This document shows, in pieces, positions 23,568 through 33,016 of a DNA stretch of 64,000 nt. The stretch is taken from contig JAIOHL010000258.1 of NCBI GenBank assembly GCA_019913005.1, forward strand, positions 1 to 64,000, written 5' to 3'. The first letter of the stretch is position 1. The number at the start of each line of letters is the position of its first letter. This DNA is from Anaerolineae bacterium. Its GTDB lineage: Bacteria; Chloroflexota; Anaerolineae; Aggregatilineales; J027. The notes below the pieces were generated by a model. The model was given only the letters and a program-made list of their open reading frames with translations. It had not been told where the DNA came from and searched no databases. The translations under genes and the position numbers were made by a program.

Positions 23568-23596
23568 AGTGTATGGCGAATTTAATTTTATGACAA
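23568..23596 (-). promoter_or_regulatory. Promoter of the CpaF-type gene
   Basis: Reading the minus strand, TTGTCA (23596-23591) and TACACT (23573-23568) are separated by 17 nt, about 42 nt before the ATG at 23526. Confidence 0.65.
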
Positions 23597-23687
23597 GTAG
23601 AAGAGCGGTTACTTTAAGTGGATTCACGGAATATTCAGAGTGGCTTAAGGATAGGGGGCGACAATCTGTTACCGCCCCCACCCAAAA

Positions 23688-24473
23688 CTATACCGCATAG
23701 GCGCTGCGTGGGTCTTCCATATAGGCAGTGTGCCCCTTAGCGCCGTCTGGCAGAATAATTCCCGGCTTGATGCGCGTCTCCATCAATTTGCCGTCCCGCA
23801 TTTCATGGACGACATCGGCTTCCTGCATCACTTGGGGGTCATGGCTGACAATCACGACCGTAATTTCACGTTCCACAACCAAACGGCGCAGCAAGTCTAG
23901 AATACGGCGGCCTGTGCGTGTATCCAATTGGCCCGTTGGCTCGTCGGCGAGGATCAGTTTGGGGTGAGCCGCCAATGCACGGGCGATTGCCACACGCTGT
24001 TGCTCCCCACCGGATAGCTCGTAGGGACGATGTTTGGCACGTTCGGCTAACCCGACCCATTCCAATGCTTCGCGGACTTGGGCATCCCGTTCACGGGGCG
24101 AAGCTGCACGCATCCGCAGTGGAATACTGACATTTTCAAAGGCGCTCAATAGTGGCATAAGCCCAAAACTTTGGAAGACGAAGCCGATTTCGTGCAAACG
24201 CATATTGAGACGTTCCGGCTCATTCATCGCGCTCAAATTGCGCCCTAAAATGTGAATATCCCCCTGTGTGGAATTGTCCAATCCCGCGACTAGATTGAGC
24301 AGGGTCGTTTTACCCGACCCTGAACGTCCGACAATCGCCGTCATATAGTTGGGCCAAATATCCAGAGAGATGCCATTTACCGCGTGAATATCTTCACCTT
24401 CAAGATGATAAATTCGGTGTAGGTTGTTGATGCTGATCGTAGGTTCAATCCCACTTGAATAACCGTTGCTCAT
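23688..24473 (-). CDS. ABC transporter ATP-binding protein (MacB/LolD type), second of two
   Basis: A 261-aa ATPase. Walker A is GRSGSGKTTLLN, the signature is LSGGEQQRVAIARAL, and Walker B is LILADEPTGQLD, followed by the switch His in VSHDPQ. This pattern is that of LolD/MacB/FtsE ATPases that drive FtsX-type permeases, which are not transporters in the classical sense. The chosen ATG at 24473 has GGAG about 11 nt upstream and gives the usual N-terminus; a longer frame would overlap the upstream gene. It is the last gene of a permease-permease-ATPase-ATPase run on the minus strand. Confidence 0.9.
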   Translation of the reverse strand: MSNGYSSGIEPTISINNLHRIYHLEGEDIHAVNGISLDIWPNYMTAIVGRSGSGKTTLLNLVAGLDNSTQGDIHILGRNLSAMNEPERLNMRLHEIGFVFQSFGLMPLLSAFENVSIPLRMRAASPRERDAQVREALEWVGLAERAKHRPYELSGGEQQRVAIARALAAHPKLILADEPTGQLDTRTGRRILDLLRRLVVEREITVVIVSHDPQVMQEADVVHEMRDGKLMETRIKPGIILPDGAKGHTAYMEDPRSAYAV

Positions 24474-24492
24474 AAAATAGCTGCTCCAGTAA

Positions 24493-25389
24493 TTAGGCCC
24501 CGACAGTCGTTTCTTCTTCTTCATCAGTTTCTTCAGAATGGTGTTGTGCATACACCCCGATATGGTCGTCGCGCAGTTTCAGTCGTACCCGGTCTTCCAA
24601 GCTAAGTGTTTCGATGTACGCTTCCGGCAATTGTAGACGACCAGCACGGTCAAGAATGGCGTATTCTTCGTCGCTGACCAATATGTCCCCATCACGCCGA
24701 CGCAGAATTTCAGTCACTGTACGTCCGTCGCGCATCCCAATCACACGGTCAACCCGATTGGCGACACTCACGTCGTGGGTCACGATGATGATGGTCACGC
24801 CATATTCATCTTTGAGGGTGTGCATGGTATTGAAGATGATGCCAGCGGCTTCGCTGTCGACTTCCCCAGTCGGTTCGTCGGCGAGGAGCAGGCCGGGCCG
24901 ATTTGCCATTGCCACCGCAATCGCTACACGCTGCTGTTCACCCCCGGAAAGGCGATCCGGGCGGTGGTTGAGGCGTTCACCAAGTCCAACCATCTCCAAT
25001 AATTCTTGGGCACGTTTATGCCGTTCGCGGCGTCCAACCTTTGCCAGCGCCATCGGCAGTTCAACATTTTCACGGGCCGTCAGATAGGGCAGCAGGTTAC
25101 GCGCCGTTTGCTGCCATACAAAACCGACCTGTGTCCGCCGATAAAGCGTTTGTTGGGGGCGGGTCATTTCTAGTAGGTTGTAATCACCGACTCCCACCTG
25201 TCCAGTGGTAGGGGTATCCAGCGCACCGAGAATGTTCATCAGGGTGGACTTGCCGGAGCCAGAAGCTCCAACGAGTGCCAGCATCTCCCCTTTGTCTACT
25301 TCCAGATCAAGGCCGCGCAGCGCGACAACCTCAAGATCGGCTATTTTATAGATTTTTACGAGGTCGTCACATTTGATATAGGGTTTCAT
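24493..25389 (-). CDS. ABC transporter ATP-binding protein with AbrB-like C-terminal domain
   Basis: A 298-aa ATPase with Walker A GASGSGKSTLMN, signature LSGGEQQRVAIAVAM, Walker B LLLADEPTGEVD and switch His in VTHD, as in MacB-type systems. After the ATPase domain, residues about 241-284 (ILDRAGRLQLPEAYIE, then LEDRVRLKLRDDHIGV) look like an AbrB/MazE swapped-hairpin beta-barrel, and an acidic tail follows. Such a domain usually binds DNA or dimerises; here it may hold two ATPases together. ATG at 25389 is chosen for its GAGGGA ribosome site; the longer frame runs into the permease gene. Confidence 0.88.
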   Translation of the reverse strand: MKPYIKCDDLVKIYKIADLEVVALRGLDLEVDKGEMLALVGASGSGKSTLMNILGALDTPTTGQVGVGDYNLLEMTRPQQTLYRRTQVGFVWQQTARNLLPYLTARENVELPMALAKVGRRERHKRAQELLEMVGLGERLNHRPDRLSGGEQQRVAIAVAMANRPGLLLADEPTGEVDSEAAGIIFNTMHTLKDEYGVTIIIVTHDVSVANRVDRVIGMRDGRTVTEILRRRDGDILVSDEEYAILDRAGRLQLPEAYIETLSLEDRVRLKLRDDHIGVYAQHHSEETDEEEETTVGA

Positions 25390-25429
25390 TGAATATGTCC
25401 CTCTTCTCTTTCCCGATGTTCGCTTTCTT

Positions 25430-28400
25430 TTATTCTTCACCCAAACGCAGCACTTGATTCACACTCATGCTCCGTAACCATGTCGCCGTCAAAGTCAACA
25501 GCACACCAAATCCACCGACCAAACTGACCAACATCAGCACGACTTCCAGCGGCTTAAATTGCAATGTTTCATTCCCTGCCAGTATCAAGAATGGTAGCAG
25601 CAGGTAGGCTAGTCCTGCACCAAGCAAGGTGCCAATAATCAAGGCGGGCACAACCAATGCGAGGTTTTCAAACAACAACAGCCGCCAAATATTGTTGGTG
25701 TCCCAACCCAATGAGCGCAACACGCCAAAGGTGAAGGAACGCTGTTTGGCTGTGACGATGATGTAGAAGGCGAAGTCGAGCAGGCTGAGAATGAGGCTGA
25801 CAATGAACCCTACATACAACAACCCCGCAACGGCACTTGGCAGCGGTTCACGCTGAATCTGTCCAAAACGATCCCATGCAAAACGGGTCACCGTCACGCC
25901 CGATACCTGTGCGATTTCTTGCTTGAGCTTATCCGTCGGTTCACGTTCTGGCAAATTGAGCCAAACCTGATTGGTATCAAAAAATGAGGATGGCCCTCCT
26001 GTTTGTTGGTTCATCAACGCGCGGGCCACATCTAGCGGCACAATGATGAAGGCTGCTTCAATCGTTCCGGCATCGGTTACACGACGGTCAATGGTCGGGA
26101 AGCCTTCATTGGTGATCCCCACAACACGGAAGCCAAACGGTACCGTACCGGGGCCGACATCAACATTGAGATCACGTTCGCTGCCCACTTCCAACGGCGG
26201 GATGCCTCGATTGGCCGACCCCTGCCCTGTGCCACGAAACACATCCGCAAATTTGCCAGAGATGATGGCCGGGATGCGGTCTACAGGTAAGGTGTCAATC
26301 ATGACACTGGGTTCTGTCGAACGCCCCGACACACGCCGGATGTTATATTCAATCTTTAGTGCAGTGGCATCGTCTTGGGCAACCGGGTCAACCTCGTTTT
26401 GAACATATTGAATTTGAGCGCCGCCAATTTGCCGTTGGGCAATATCTAATGGCACCCATGTCCCCGAAAATGGCGATACAAACGTCGCAGGCTGCCATCC
26501 GGCGGGTTGCGTTTCATAGCTTTCCAATGGGGTAGCAATACCATTGGCGTCTATCGTTTGCCAGTAGTCCAGATAGACCTTGTGCGTAAAACTGTCGAGA
26601 TTTCCCTGTCGAGAGGCCATGCCAATACGCCACATACGATAGGGCAAACGGCCCGACACCGGCAGATAACCTGATAGCGTTACCCATTGTTCTGGTGGGG
26701 TTGGCGGCGGGCCAGCATTCGGCTCACTGGTCTCACCCGTTGGCCCGGTTACATTCGTACCCGCATCGCGGCTAAGTTGCACCAAATAAGGCGTCCCCAC
26801 CGCATCTACAAGATAGACGCTGATAATGACACTTGGCTCCGGTACTTCCTCGGTTGCCAACGATTGCGACCATACTTGCACGGTCAATTGATTCGCGTCA
26901 TCGGGCAAAACAATGCCGGGTTGTGTTAACGCGGGAACATCGCGCAGGGTTGCTACTTCATCGGCATAATCGGGGAAGGCGGTGGCAAATTCTTCCGGGT
27001 TTACCCCAATAAGGATAAAACTCTCGCGTCCCAATGCCGTCCCAGTCACGCGAAGCACATTCGCTGAGTCGGCAACTCCGTCAAACCTATCCCATGCGAT
27101 ATTGGTAATATCGCCTTGTGTTGGATTAATTTCGACCCGCGCCGAGCCACCAATCTCTTTTTGGGCCTGTCGCCAGCCGCCCGCCTCACGGGTTGCCGTT
27201 AAGCCGAGGCTCGCGGTACCGAGTGCCAATGTGCCAATCAGCAGCAAAATTAACTGGGCATAGTGACCCGGATTGCGTTCAATATTCCACACCGCCAGCG
27301 GGCCAGTCAAGGCTTTGCGGCGGGAGGTGATTTTGGAAACAAAGCCCATCAACATTGGGAAAATGCGCAGCCAGAACAAAGCAATCCCTGTAACTAGCAG
27401 GGCCATTGAAAGCAAGTTGCCGGGGTCTTTTAGACCGCCTGTTTGGGAGGGGTGATCCGCCACAAACTGCACCATCTTGGCCGGGTTAATCAGATAGCGA
27501 TACAAATCTTTGATACGGCCATCGGCAATCCAGTACATGCGGATCACAAAGCCGATACCCGCCAATATGAGTACAAAGTCTAGGAAGAAACTTGTCCAAA
27601 AAGGTTTGGTAGGGGGGCGAGAGGCAGCTTGTTTTAGACGCAGGAGGCTCTTTTTGGCGGCTGGATAAGCAGGTAGGCTCAAAAATGTAACACAGGCAGC
27701 ACCCGCCGCAATGCTCAGAAGGTAAGAGGTGATAGGTGTCTCCAAATTGCCAAATGATGCGCCGTCGAGGGCTTGGGCTAATGGGCCAAAGCGCTCCATA
27801 AAAAACAGGAAGATGCGGCTTAAGTATGGCCCGACCACAAACCCGATGAACCCCAACAAAAACACTGTTATAAATTGGAGTTTCATCAGTTGGAAGGTGC
27901 TGCCACCCCGCGAACTAATCGAACTCCATTCAGTGCCTTGCTGCTGCAAAATCAGGCTCACTGTCGTGACTAGGTGGTACAGCATAATGAACAAAACCGC
28001 ACCCGACAGCAAGATAATTGGCCCTTCGGCCTCTTTTACGCGGTCATCATATCCTGAAATAAGCGGGGCCAGTCCCGAAAAAGTTTGGGCGCCATTCAAC
28101 GCAGTGCCTAGTCGGTTTTGCAGTGAGCTATAGGCGGCACTGTACTCCCCAGCGTTATTGGAGTTAATCACATCTGGATTGGTGTGAATCCGCCAGATAT
28201 AACTGGTGCCGGGCACAACCGGAGCAACCCAGTCCTGATAGGCCGCCGGGTTAAACGCCATGCCCCAGTCATAACGGGTTGTCGTTAGGTTCACTTCCAC
28301 CTCAGCACCCCTTAAAAACATCTGGTTCCCTGTCCAAATCGGGTCGGATGGATTTTTAGGTTCGACAATCCCCACAATTACAACGGATGTGACCCGCGAG

Positions 28401-29053
28401 GTGACATCGGTAAAAACCTGTCCCATATAGAAGCGGCTACCGAGTTCTAATCTTGCTGTTTCCGCCACTTCTGGGGTAATTACCGCTTCCGTTTGGCCGC
28501 GATTGTAGATGCCGATTTGTTGAGCCGCCTGTTGTTCTTCTGAGAGGCCGGCAGCATTCACCATATCCGGTGTTGCCAAACGTTCGGGCAAGCGGCCTTC
28601 GACCACATTCACCAACTGGTCAAGCCGTTCAAATGCAAATGGCTGATAACACTCATTTGCACCCGGTAGACCATCATCGGGGTTAGCCCCCAAGACCATC
28701 ACAAACCCACACACAGCAATCTGGGGTGTACCCGGATCGCCCTGACCGGAGGGGGCTTCTGGTGCGGTATATTGGGCACGGATATAACGATCCACGCCCA
28801 CCGCCAGCGTCCCCAGTTCTTCCTTCATGATGTTTTCAGCGTTTTGGTCAACTGGGAAATCACTGACTACTGTAATCTTCAGTTCTTCGGGGTTCGCACT
28901 ATCCAATGCGCTTCGAATATCTACTTCAGTAACGGCGCGAATGTAGAGCGGCCCCAGCGCTAAGAACCCGGTCACGAGGCAGACCGCCAATAATAAAATG
29001 GAGAGGACACGCCATTCACGGCGCATCCGTTTAAAAATCAAGTTAAGGGTCAT
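25430..29053 (-). CDS. FtsX/MacB-type ABC permease, very large (1207 aa)
   Basis: Residues 15-38 are the first membrane helix (VLSILLLAVCLVTGFLALGPLYI), followed by about 300 extracytoplasmic residues. A block of helices comes at about 350-620 (FtsX-type core), then a second large extracytoplasmic domain (about 640-1040), and the protein ends with the second FtsX core (VGFIVSLILSLLDFAFYIIV, FGVLRSLGWDTNNIWRLLLFENL). The duplicated FtsX core with two big outer domains resembles lipoprotein/lipid-handling LolE-like or mechanotransmitting MacB-like permeases. It would work with the two ATPases just downstream. Cargo is unknown. Confidence 0.88.
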   Translation of the reverse strand: MTLNLIFKRMRREWRVLSILLLAVCLVTGFLALGPLYIRAVTEVDIRSALDSANPEELKITVVSDFPVDQNAENIMKEELGTLAVGVDRYIRAQYTAPEAPSGQGDPGTPQIAVCGFVMVLGANPDDGLPGANECYQPFAFERLDQLVNVVEGRLPERLATPDMVNAAGLSEEQQAAQQIGIYNRGQTEAVITPEVAETARLELGSRFYMGQVFTDVTSRVTSVVIVGIVEPKNPSDPIWTGNQMFLRGAEVEVNLTTTRYDWGMAFNPAAYQDWVAPVVPGTSYIWRIHTNPDVINSNNAGEYSAAYSSLQNRLGTALNGAQTFSGLAPLISGYDDRVKEAEGPIILLSGAVLFIMLYHLVTTVSLILQQQGTEWSSISSRGGSTFQLMKLQFITVFLLGFIGFVVGPYLSRIFLFFMERFGPLAQALDGASFGNLETPITSYLLSIAAGAACVTFLSLPAYPAAKKSLLRLKQAASRPPTKPFWTSFFLDFVLILAGIGFVIRMYWIADGRIKDLYRYLINPAKMVQFVADHPSQTGGLKDPGNLLSMALLVTGIALFWLRIFPMLMGFVSKITSRRKALTGPLAVWNIERNPGHYAQLILLLIGTLALGTASLGLTATREAGGWRQAQKEIGGSARVEINPTQGDITNIAWDRFDGVADSANVLRVTGTALGRESFILIGVNPEEFATAFPDYADEVATLRDVPALTQPGIVLPDDANQLTVQVWSQSLATEEVPEPSVIISVYLVDAVGTPYLVQLSRDAGTNVTGPTGETSEPNAGPPPTPPEQWVTLSGYLPVSGRLPYRMWRIGMASRQGNLDSFTHKVYLDYWQTIDANGIATPLESYETQPAGWQPATFVSPFSGTWVPLDIAQRQIGGAQIQYVQNEVDPVAQDDATALKIEYNIRRVSGRSTEPSVMIDTLPVDRIPAIISGKFADVFRGTGQGSANRGIPPLEVGSERDLNVDVGPGTVPFGFRVVGITNEGFPTIDRRVTDAGTIEAAFIIVPLDVARALMNQQTGGPSSFFDTNQVWLNLPEREPTDKLKQEIAQVSGVTVTRFAWDRFGQIQREPLPSAVAGLLYVGFIVSLILSLLDFAFYIIVTAKQRSFTFGVLRSLGWDTNNIWRLLLFENLALVVPALIIGTLLGAGLAYLLLPFLILAGNETLQFKPLEVVLMLVSLVGGFGVLLTLTATWLRSMSVNQVLRLGEE

Positions 29054-29072
29054 GACTTTTTATGCTTCCTTC

Positions 29073-32000
29073 CTACTCGTCACCGAGCCGCAGTGTCCGC
29101 GACAGTGAGAGTTGGCGCACCAGTAGGAACGAGAAGGCGAATACCACTGCCAGCACGATTCCCATAATTAACCAGAAATTACCAACCGCTGCCCATTCCG
29201 TCTCGGTAATAAAGGGTGGTACAACGCCTTCGCCCGTCGTGCCAATCGCTAAGGTCGGCACGACAAATATGCTGAGGAGATAACCGAGTACCGACCCCAG
29301 AATACCCGCCACCGCCACGACAAAGAGTTGCTCCAAAATCAAGCTCCACACAACGCGGCCAGAGGACATCCCCAAAGCACGCAGCACGCCAAATTCACTG
29401 CGCCGCGCTTGTGAAGTCAACGAGGCATAGGTTAGCAACCCTACGATGCTCAAGGCCAGCCCGATGATAAAGGCGAGGAACATCAACCCCAACAGCCCAA
29501 GCGCCAGCGGGTCGGTTTCCAAGCGGTCAAATTCACGGGCATAGGTCACTTCACGAACATTGACCACCCCGGTATCATCACCGCCTTGTAAATCTGCCAA
29601 TACCGCATTGACATCATCCACCGAGGCCGCTTCCTCATTAAGATTTAGCCAGACTTCGTTGGGATAAAACTGGGCGGAGGGGCGCTGGTTAATCCAATAC
29701 ATCATTTCACGCACATCTACAATGACGAAGGGGCGTTCATTGTAGAGCGATGGGAAATACTCCGTCGTGCGCTGCGGCACAAATTGAACGGCGGTGCGGG
29801 CGACATTTGGCAGTGTTACGATTTGGGCGTCTTCGCCACCTACTTGGAGATCATTTTCCTCCGCCATAGACTCACTGACAATGGCCTGCATCGGTTGCGG
29901 GTCGGGATAATTGAGATTGATCCCGGCTCGTGTTCGCAGCGCCAATTGGTCAAAAGTCACATAAATTACGTCGGTATGAAGATTGTCGAGATCGCTGCCG
30001 AGGGTTACATCACCTTCCGACCCCGCGCCTGAATCATAGACATAATCCCAATTCCCGCGATTAAAAATCTCGTGAGGAGTCACGTTTTGTTGATCGTCAA
30101 TCAAGGTCATTTGGGCCAAAGACAACCGCACATTCGCTTCGCCAAAACTGCTATTGCTGCGATGATCCCAAAAGATGGAGACAAGGCGCACTTTGCCCAC
30201 CGGAGAGTAGTTTAGGCGTGAGAAATCGGCTTCATAATAGACCCAGCCGCTAGTAACATGTGCGGCGCTTTCCATGCCCGGTTCATCCAAGCCCTGTCGC
30301 AGATATTCCACCCGTACTTCTTGTAGTGGCACAATCATCCATGTTCCGGCTTCGTCTTGCAGCCGTACCCGCAAAATCACTTGGCGTCTCAGCCGCTGAA
30401 GATTGGGTTGGAAAATATCTTGGTCACTAAAGGCAAACCCCGTCAGACTGATGCGTGCCCACATACCGATTTTGGCAGGATTGAAAGGCATCTCTTCACC
30501 CACCGTTGGCATGGTTACTTCGTCATCGGGATTAAACGGAATCAAGATGTTGCCGAGGTCAGAACGCCATTTTTCGAGGGTGACATCGCCAAAATTCCGG
30601 GAATCAACTGCCAAGACATTGCCTGTCAGCAATTGATTAAAGCTGGTGGCAACATTGACCCCGTTGACGCGATAACCAATGCTGCTGGCTTCCACACTGG
30701 CGTTGTCATTATAAAACTCCGGCTGACGGGCACGGTCAACATTGAGACGAGTATCCCGTTCATACAGCCGTACATCCGCCCCGACAAGGTAATTCGCTTG
30801 GTCGCCCTGACTACGCCGCACAGTGGCTTGGAATGAGGTGGCAAACCAACCAATCCCAATCGCTAGGGCCAGTAAGAATGTGATGCGTCCATAATGCAGC
30901 GGTTCACGGGCCAACTGCCAACTTGCCAGTGTATTGAGCAAACCCCGCCGCCGCGCACTAATCGTTGAGGTGAAATGGGCTACGCCGGGGAAAACACGCA
31001 GGGCCAAACTGCCAAATCCGAAGAATGCAAGGGCCGGAGCCAAGACCATCAATGGGTCAACCTGTTTTTCCCCTGTATTGGTTTCGATCAATGGGGAGTC
31101 ACGTTGGATCAGCAAAATCAAGCCACCGAGCGCCAAAGCCGCCACAATGACATCTACATAATATTTTTGCCACCACTGCTTGGCTGAACTCCGCAGCGCC
31201 GCACCCCCCGCTGAAATCAATGGCATCCGCAGCACCGGAATCAGCGTCAGGGTCAGTGCTACCAATGTAACCCCGGCGGCCATCGCACTAAACAAGAATA
31301 CATTGGTGGTCAACGGCAGGGGGAATTCATCGGTATTGGCGACGGTTGGCCCTAAGACAATCAACACCTGTTGGGCGATGAAGGGGGCGACGATGGCCCC
31401 AAAAATACAGATGAGTAAGGCTTCGATGCCGCGTAGGGCCAGAATATGACCATCCCATGCCCCACGACTTTGGAACATCGAGATTTCACGCCGTTCACCG
31501 CGCCGTACCAATGCCGCCGTCACGACCAAGAAGAATATGACCAGCGCCCCTACCTCAAGCAGCAGCAACGCAAACGGCACATTATTCAGTTCCTGTTTCT
31601 CGTCGTAATCCAACAGGATACCTCGGTCAACATCGGCACGAGTATCGCTGAAATCAATCAGGCGGGTGTAGTAGTTATATTTCAAATCCCGATCGGTGTT
31701 CAGCTTGAGCGTTTGATATAACTCGTTATCGAGGGTATGCAGGGCGGTGCGGGCTTGGGAAATGCGGGAATAGGGTAGACGGTCATGGTCGAACACAATG
31801 CGCCAGCCAAATGTTGTGTCGGTTTCAGGCACGTAATCCAGCATGATGGTTTCGACAGTCGCCTTATCTGTCAAGAAATAGAATTGGTTGTTCCATACCC
31901 CTTCGGAAGTCAACCCAAGCGGATTCGGCTCCATCCAATAGGAAGAGCTTTCGTCACGTGGGGCGACCACTGCTGCTATATGGACGACTAAGGGGCGGCT

Positions 32001-32705
32001 GGTGGCATAGGCACCGGAGCGCTGATTACCCCGTTCATCCAACCGCTGGTCAAGAGTAATAAGGCTACCCGCTTCCAGATTTAGCTCGTTTGCCACATTC
32101 AAACTGACGGCCACATTAAAATCCGCACCCTCTGGAATGGCGGCGCGGGAGGGTGTTTCCCCATCCACGATACGCACCTGATTTTCCCACTTGTCGAGAT
32201 AAATTAGGCTAGTCCGTGTGCCGACAAGGGCTTCATCATTTACAATGACCCCCATGCGGGTAGATTCTACATACCCAGCGATTTGACCAACCCAGTCCTC
32301 AACCGACCCACTGTTGACATGGGCGTTGATGGTATCACGGACATAGGTATCTAATACTGCGGCACGGTCAACAATATTGCCACCTTCAGCATTAGCAAAG
32401 TCGGTTGGTTTGAGTGAGATGCGAAGCTGACTATTGCTGTCGCGGGCAGGTTCTTGCTCCAACCGCTGGACCATGCCCACTTGGGCGACGGCAGTGGTGT
32501 AGAGAGGCACTAATGCGCCGATGCCCGATCCCAAAATTACCCCTACGATAATCGTGAGCAGCGAACGCCATTTGGCAATCAGGCGTGCCACTGCCAAACG
32601 TGGTGCCCAACTGATAAAGTTGGTCGTAGTGGAGACGGCGGGTCGGATATAGCGTGCGCCGATAGACTGAACGAATAATTGAAAAAGAGGCAAGATCAAT
32701 GGCAT
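29073..32705 (-). CDS. FtsX/MacB-type ABC permease, very large (about 1210 aa), paralog
   Basis: First gene of the four-gene minus-strand run and a paralog of the next permease. It has an N-terminal membrane helix (LLTIIVGVILGSGIGALVPLY), a long extracytoplasmic domain, a first FtsX block (FFLVVTAALVRRGERREISM), a second outer domain, and a C-terminal FtsX block (FGVLRALGMSSGRVVWSLILEQL). The start is uncertain: ATG at 32705 is used, but TTG at 32765 would add 20 residues and neither has a convincing ribosome site. Two different giant permeases suggest a heterodimeric complex. Confidence 0.85.
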   Translation of the reverse strand: MPLILPLFQLFVQSIGARYIRPAVSTTTNFISWAPRLAVARLIAKWRSLLTIIVGVILGSGIGALVPLYTTAVAQVGMVQRLEQEPARDSNSQLRISLKPTDFANAEGGNIVDRAAVLDTYVRDTINAHVNSGSVEDWVGQIAGYVESTRMGVIVNDEALVGTRTSLIYLDKWENQVRIVDGETPSRAAIPEGADFNVAVSLNVANELNLEAGSLITLDQRLDERGNQRSGAYATSRPLVVHIAAVVAPRDESSSYWMEPNPLGLTSEGVWNNQFYFLTDKATVETIMLDYVPETDTTFGWRIVFDHDRLPYSRISQARTALHTLDNELYQTLKLNTDRDLKYNYYTRLIDFSDTRADVDRGILLDYDEKQELNNVPFALLLLEVGALVIFFLVVTAALVRRGERREISMFQSRGAWDGHILALRGIEALLICIFGAIVAPFIAQQVLIVLGPTVANTDEFPLPLTTNVFLFSAMAAGVTLVALTLTLIPVLRMPLISAGGAALRSSAKQWWQKYYVDVIVAALALGGLILLIQRDSPLIETNTGEKQVDPLMVLAPALAFFGFGSLALRVFPGVAHFTSTISARRRGLLNTLASWQLAREPLHYGRITFLLALAIGIGWFATSFQATVRRSQGDQANYLVGADVRLYERDTRLNVDRARQPEFYNDNASVEASSIGYRVNGVNVATSFNQLLTGNVLAVDSRNFGDVTLEKWRSDLGNILIPFNPDDEVTMPTVGEEMPFNPAKIGMWARISLTGFAFSDQDIFQPNLQRLRRQVILRVRLQDEAGTWMIVPLQEVRVEYLRQGLDEPGMESAAHVTSGWVYYEADFSRLNYSPVGKVRLVSIFWDHRSNSSFGEANVRLSLAQMTLIDDQQNVTPHEIFNRGNWDYVYDSGAGSEGDVTLGSDLDNLHTDVIYVTFDQLALRTRAGINLNYPDPQPMQAIVSESMAEENDLQVGGEDAQIVTLPNVARTAVQFVPQRTTEYFPSLYNERPFVIVDVREMMYWINQRPSAQFYPNEVWLNLNEEAASVDDVNAVLADLQGGDDTGVVNVREVTYAREFDRLETDPLALGLLGLMFLAFIIGLALSIVGLLTYASLTSQARRSEFGVLRALGMSSGRVVWSLILEQLFVVAVAGILGSVLGYLLSIFVVPTLAIGTTGEGVVPPFITETEWAAVGNFWLIMGIVLAVVFAFSFLLVRQLSLSRTLRLGDE

Positions 32706-33016
32706 AGGTTCTTGTCCAAAGGTTTTTCTAAAACACTCCTCAACTGAATCCGGAGGGGTGACCAAACGCTAACCGTAAAAGTTCGAACTCCCGATGAGGA
32801 AAAACGCCTTATCATTTTAACGGTACAAACAGGTAGGTGAAAGGTTATTCTTGTTGAGGAACATGGCAACTCCATTTTTCGGGACTCATGATCGGGTGTG
32901 CATCGTCACACAATCTACCTTCAAGGTTTTTATTCAGTTCAAAACTGCTTAAAATTCTTTCAATGTAACTTGAGATTTTGAATTTTCACATGTATACACC
33001 GGAGAGCAGAAAAAAG
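32706..33016. other. Intergenic region between the divergent permease and citrate synthase genes
   Basis: About 310 bp without a supported gene. It must hold promoters for both sides. The only good match is a plus-strand -35/-10 pair at 32970-32998; no clear minus-strand promoter was found. Confidence 0.6.
32970..32998 (+). promoter_or_regulatory. Possible citrate synthase promoter
   Basis: TTGAGA at 32970-32975 and TATACA at 32993-32998 are 17 nt apart. The predicted transcript would begin near 33005, just before the ATG at 33017, so the GGAG at 33001-33004 may be partly excluded. Confidence 0.4.

Noticed and set aside
24474-24551. Longer start for the second ATPase
   Set aside because: It would overlap the upstream ATPase gene and add a Lys-rich stretch not seen in the family; the ATG at 24473 has a good ribosome site.
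25390-25440. Longer start for the AbrB-tailed ATPase
   Set aside because: It would overlap the permease stop and adds a basic stretch; ATG at 25389 has GAGGGA upstream.
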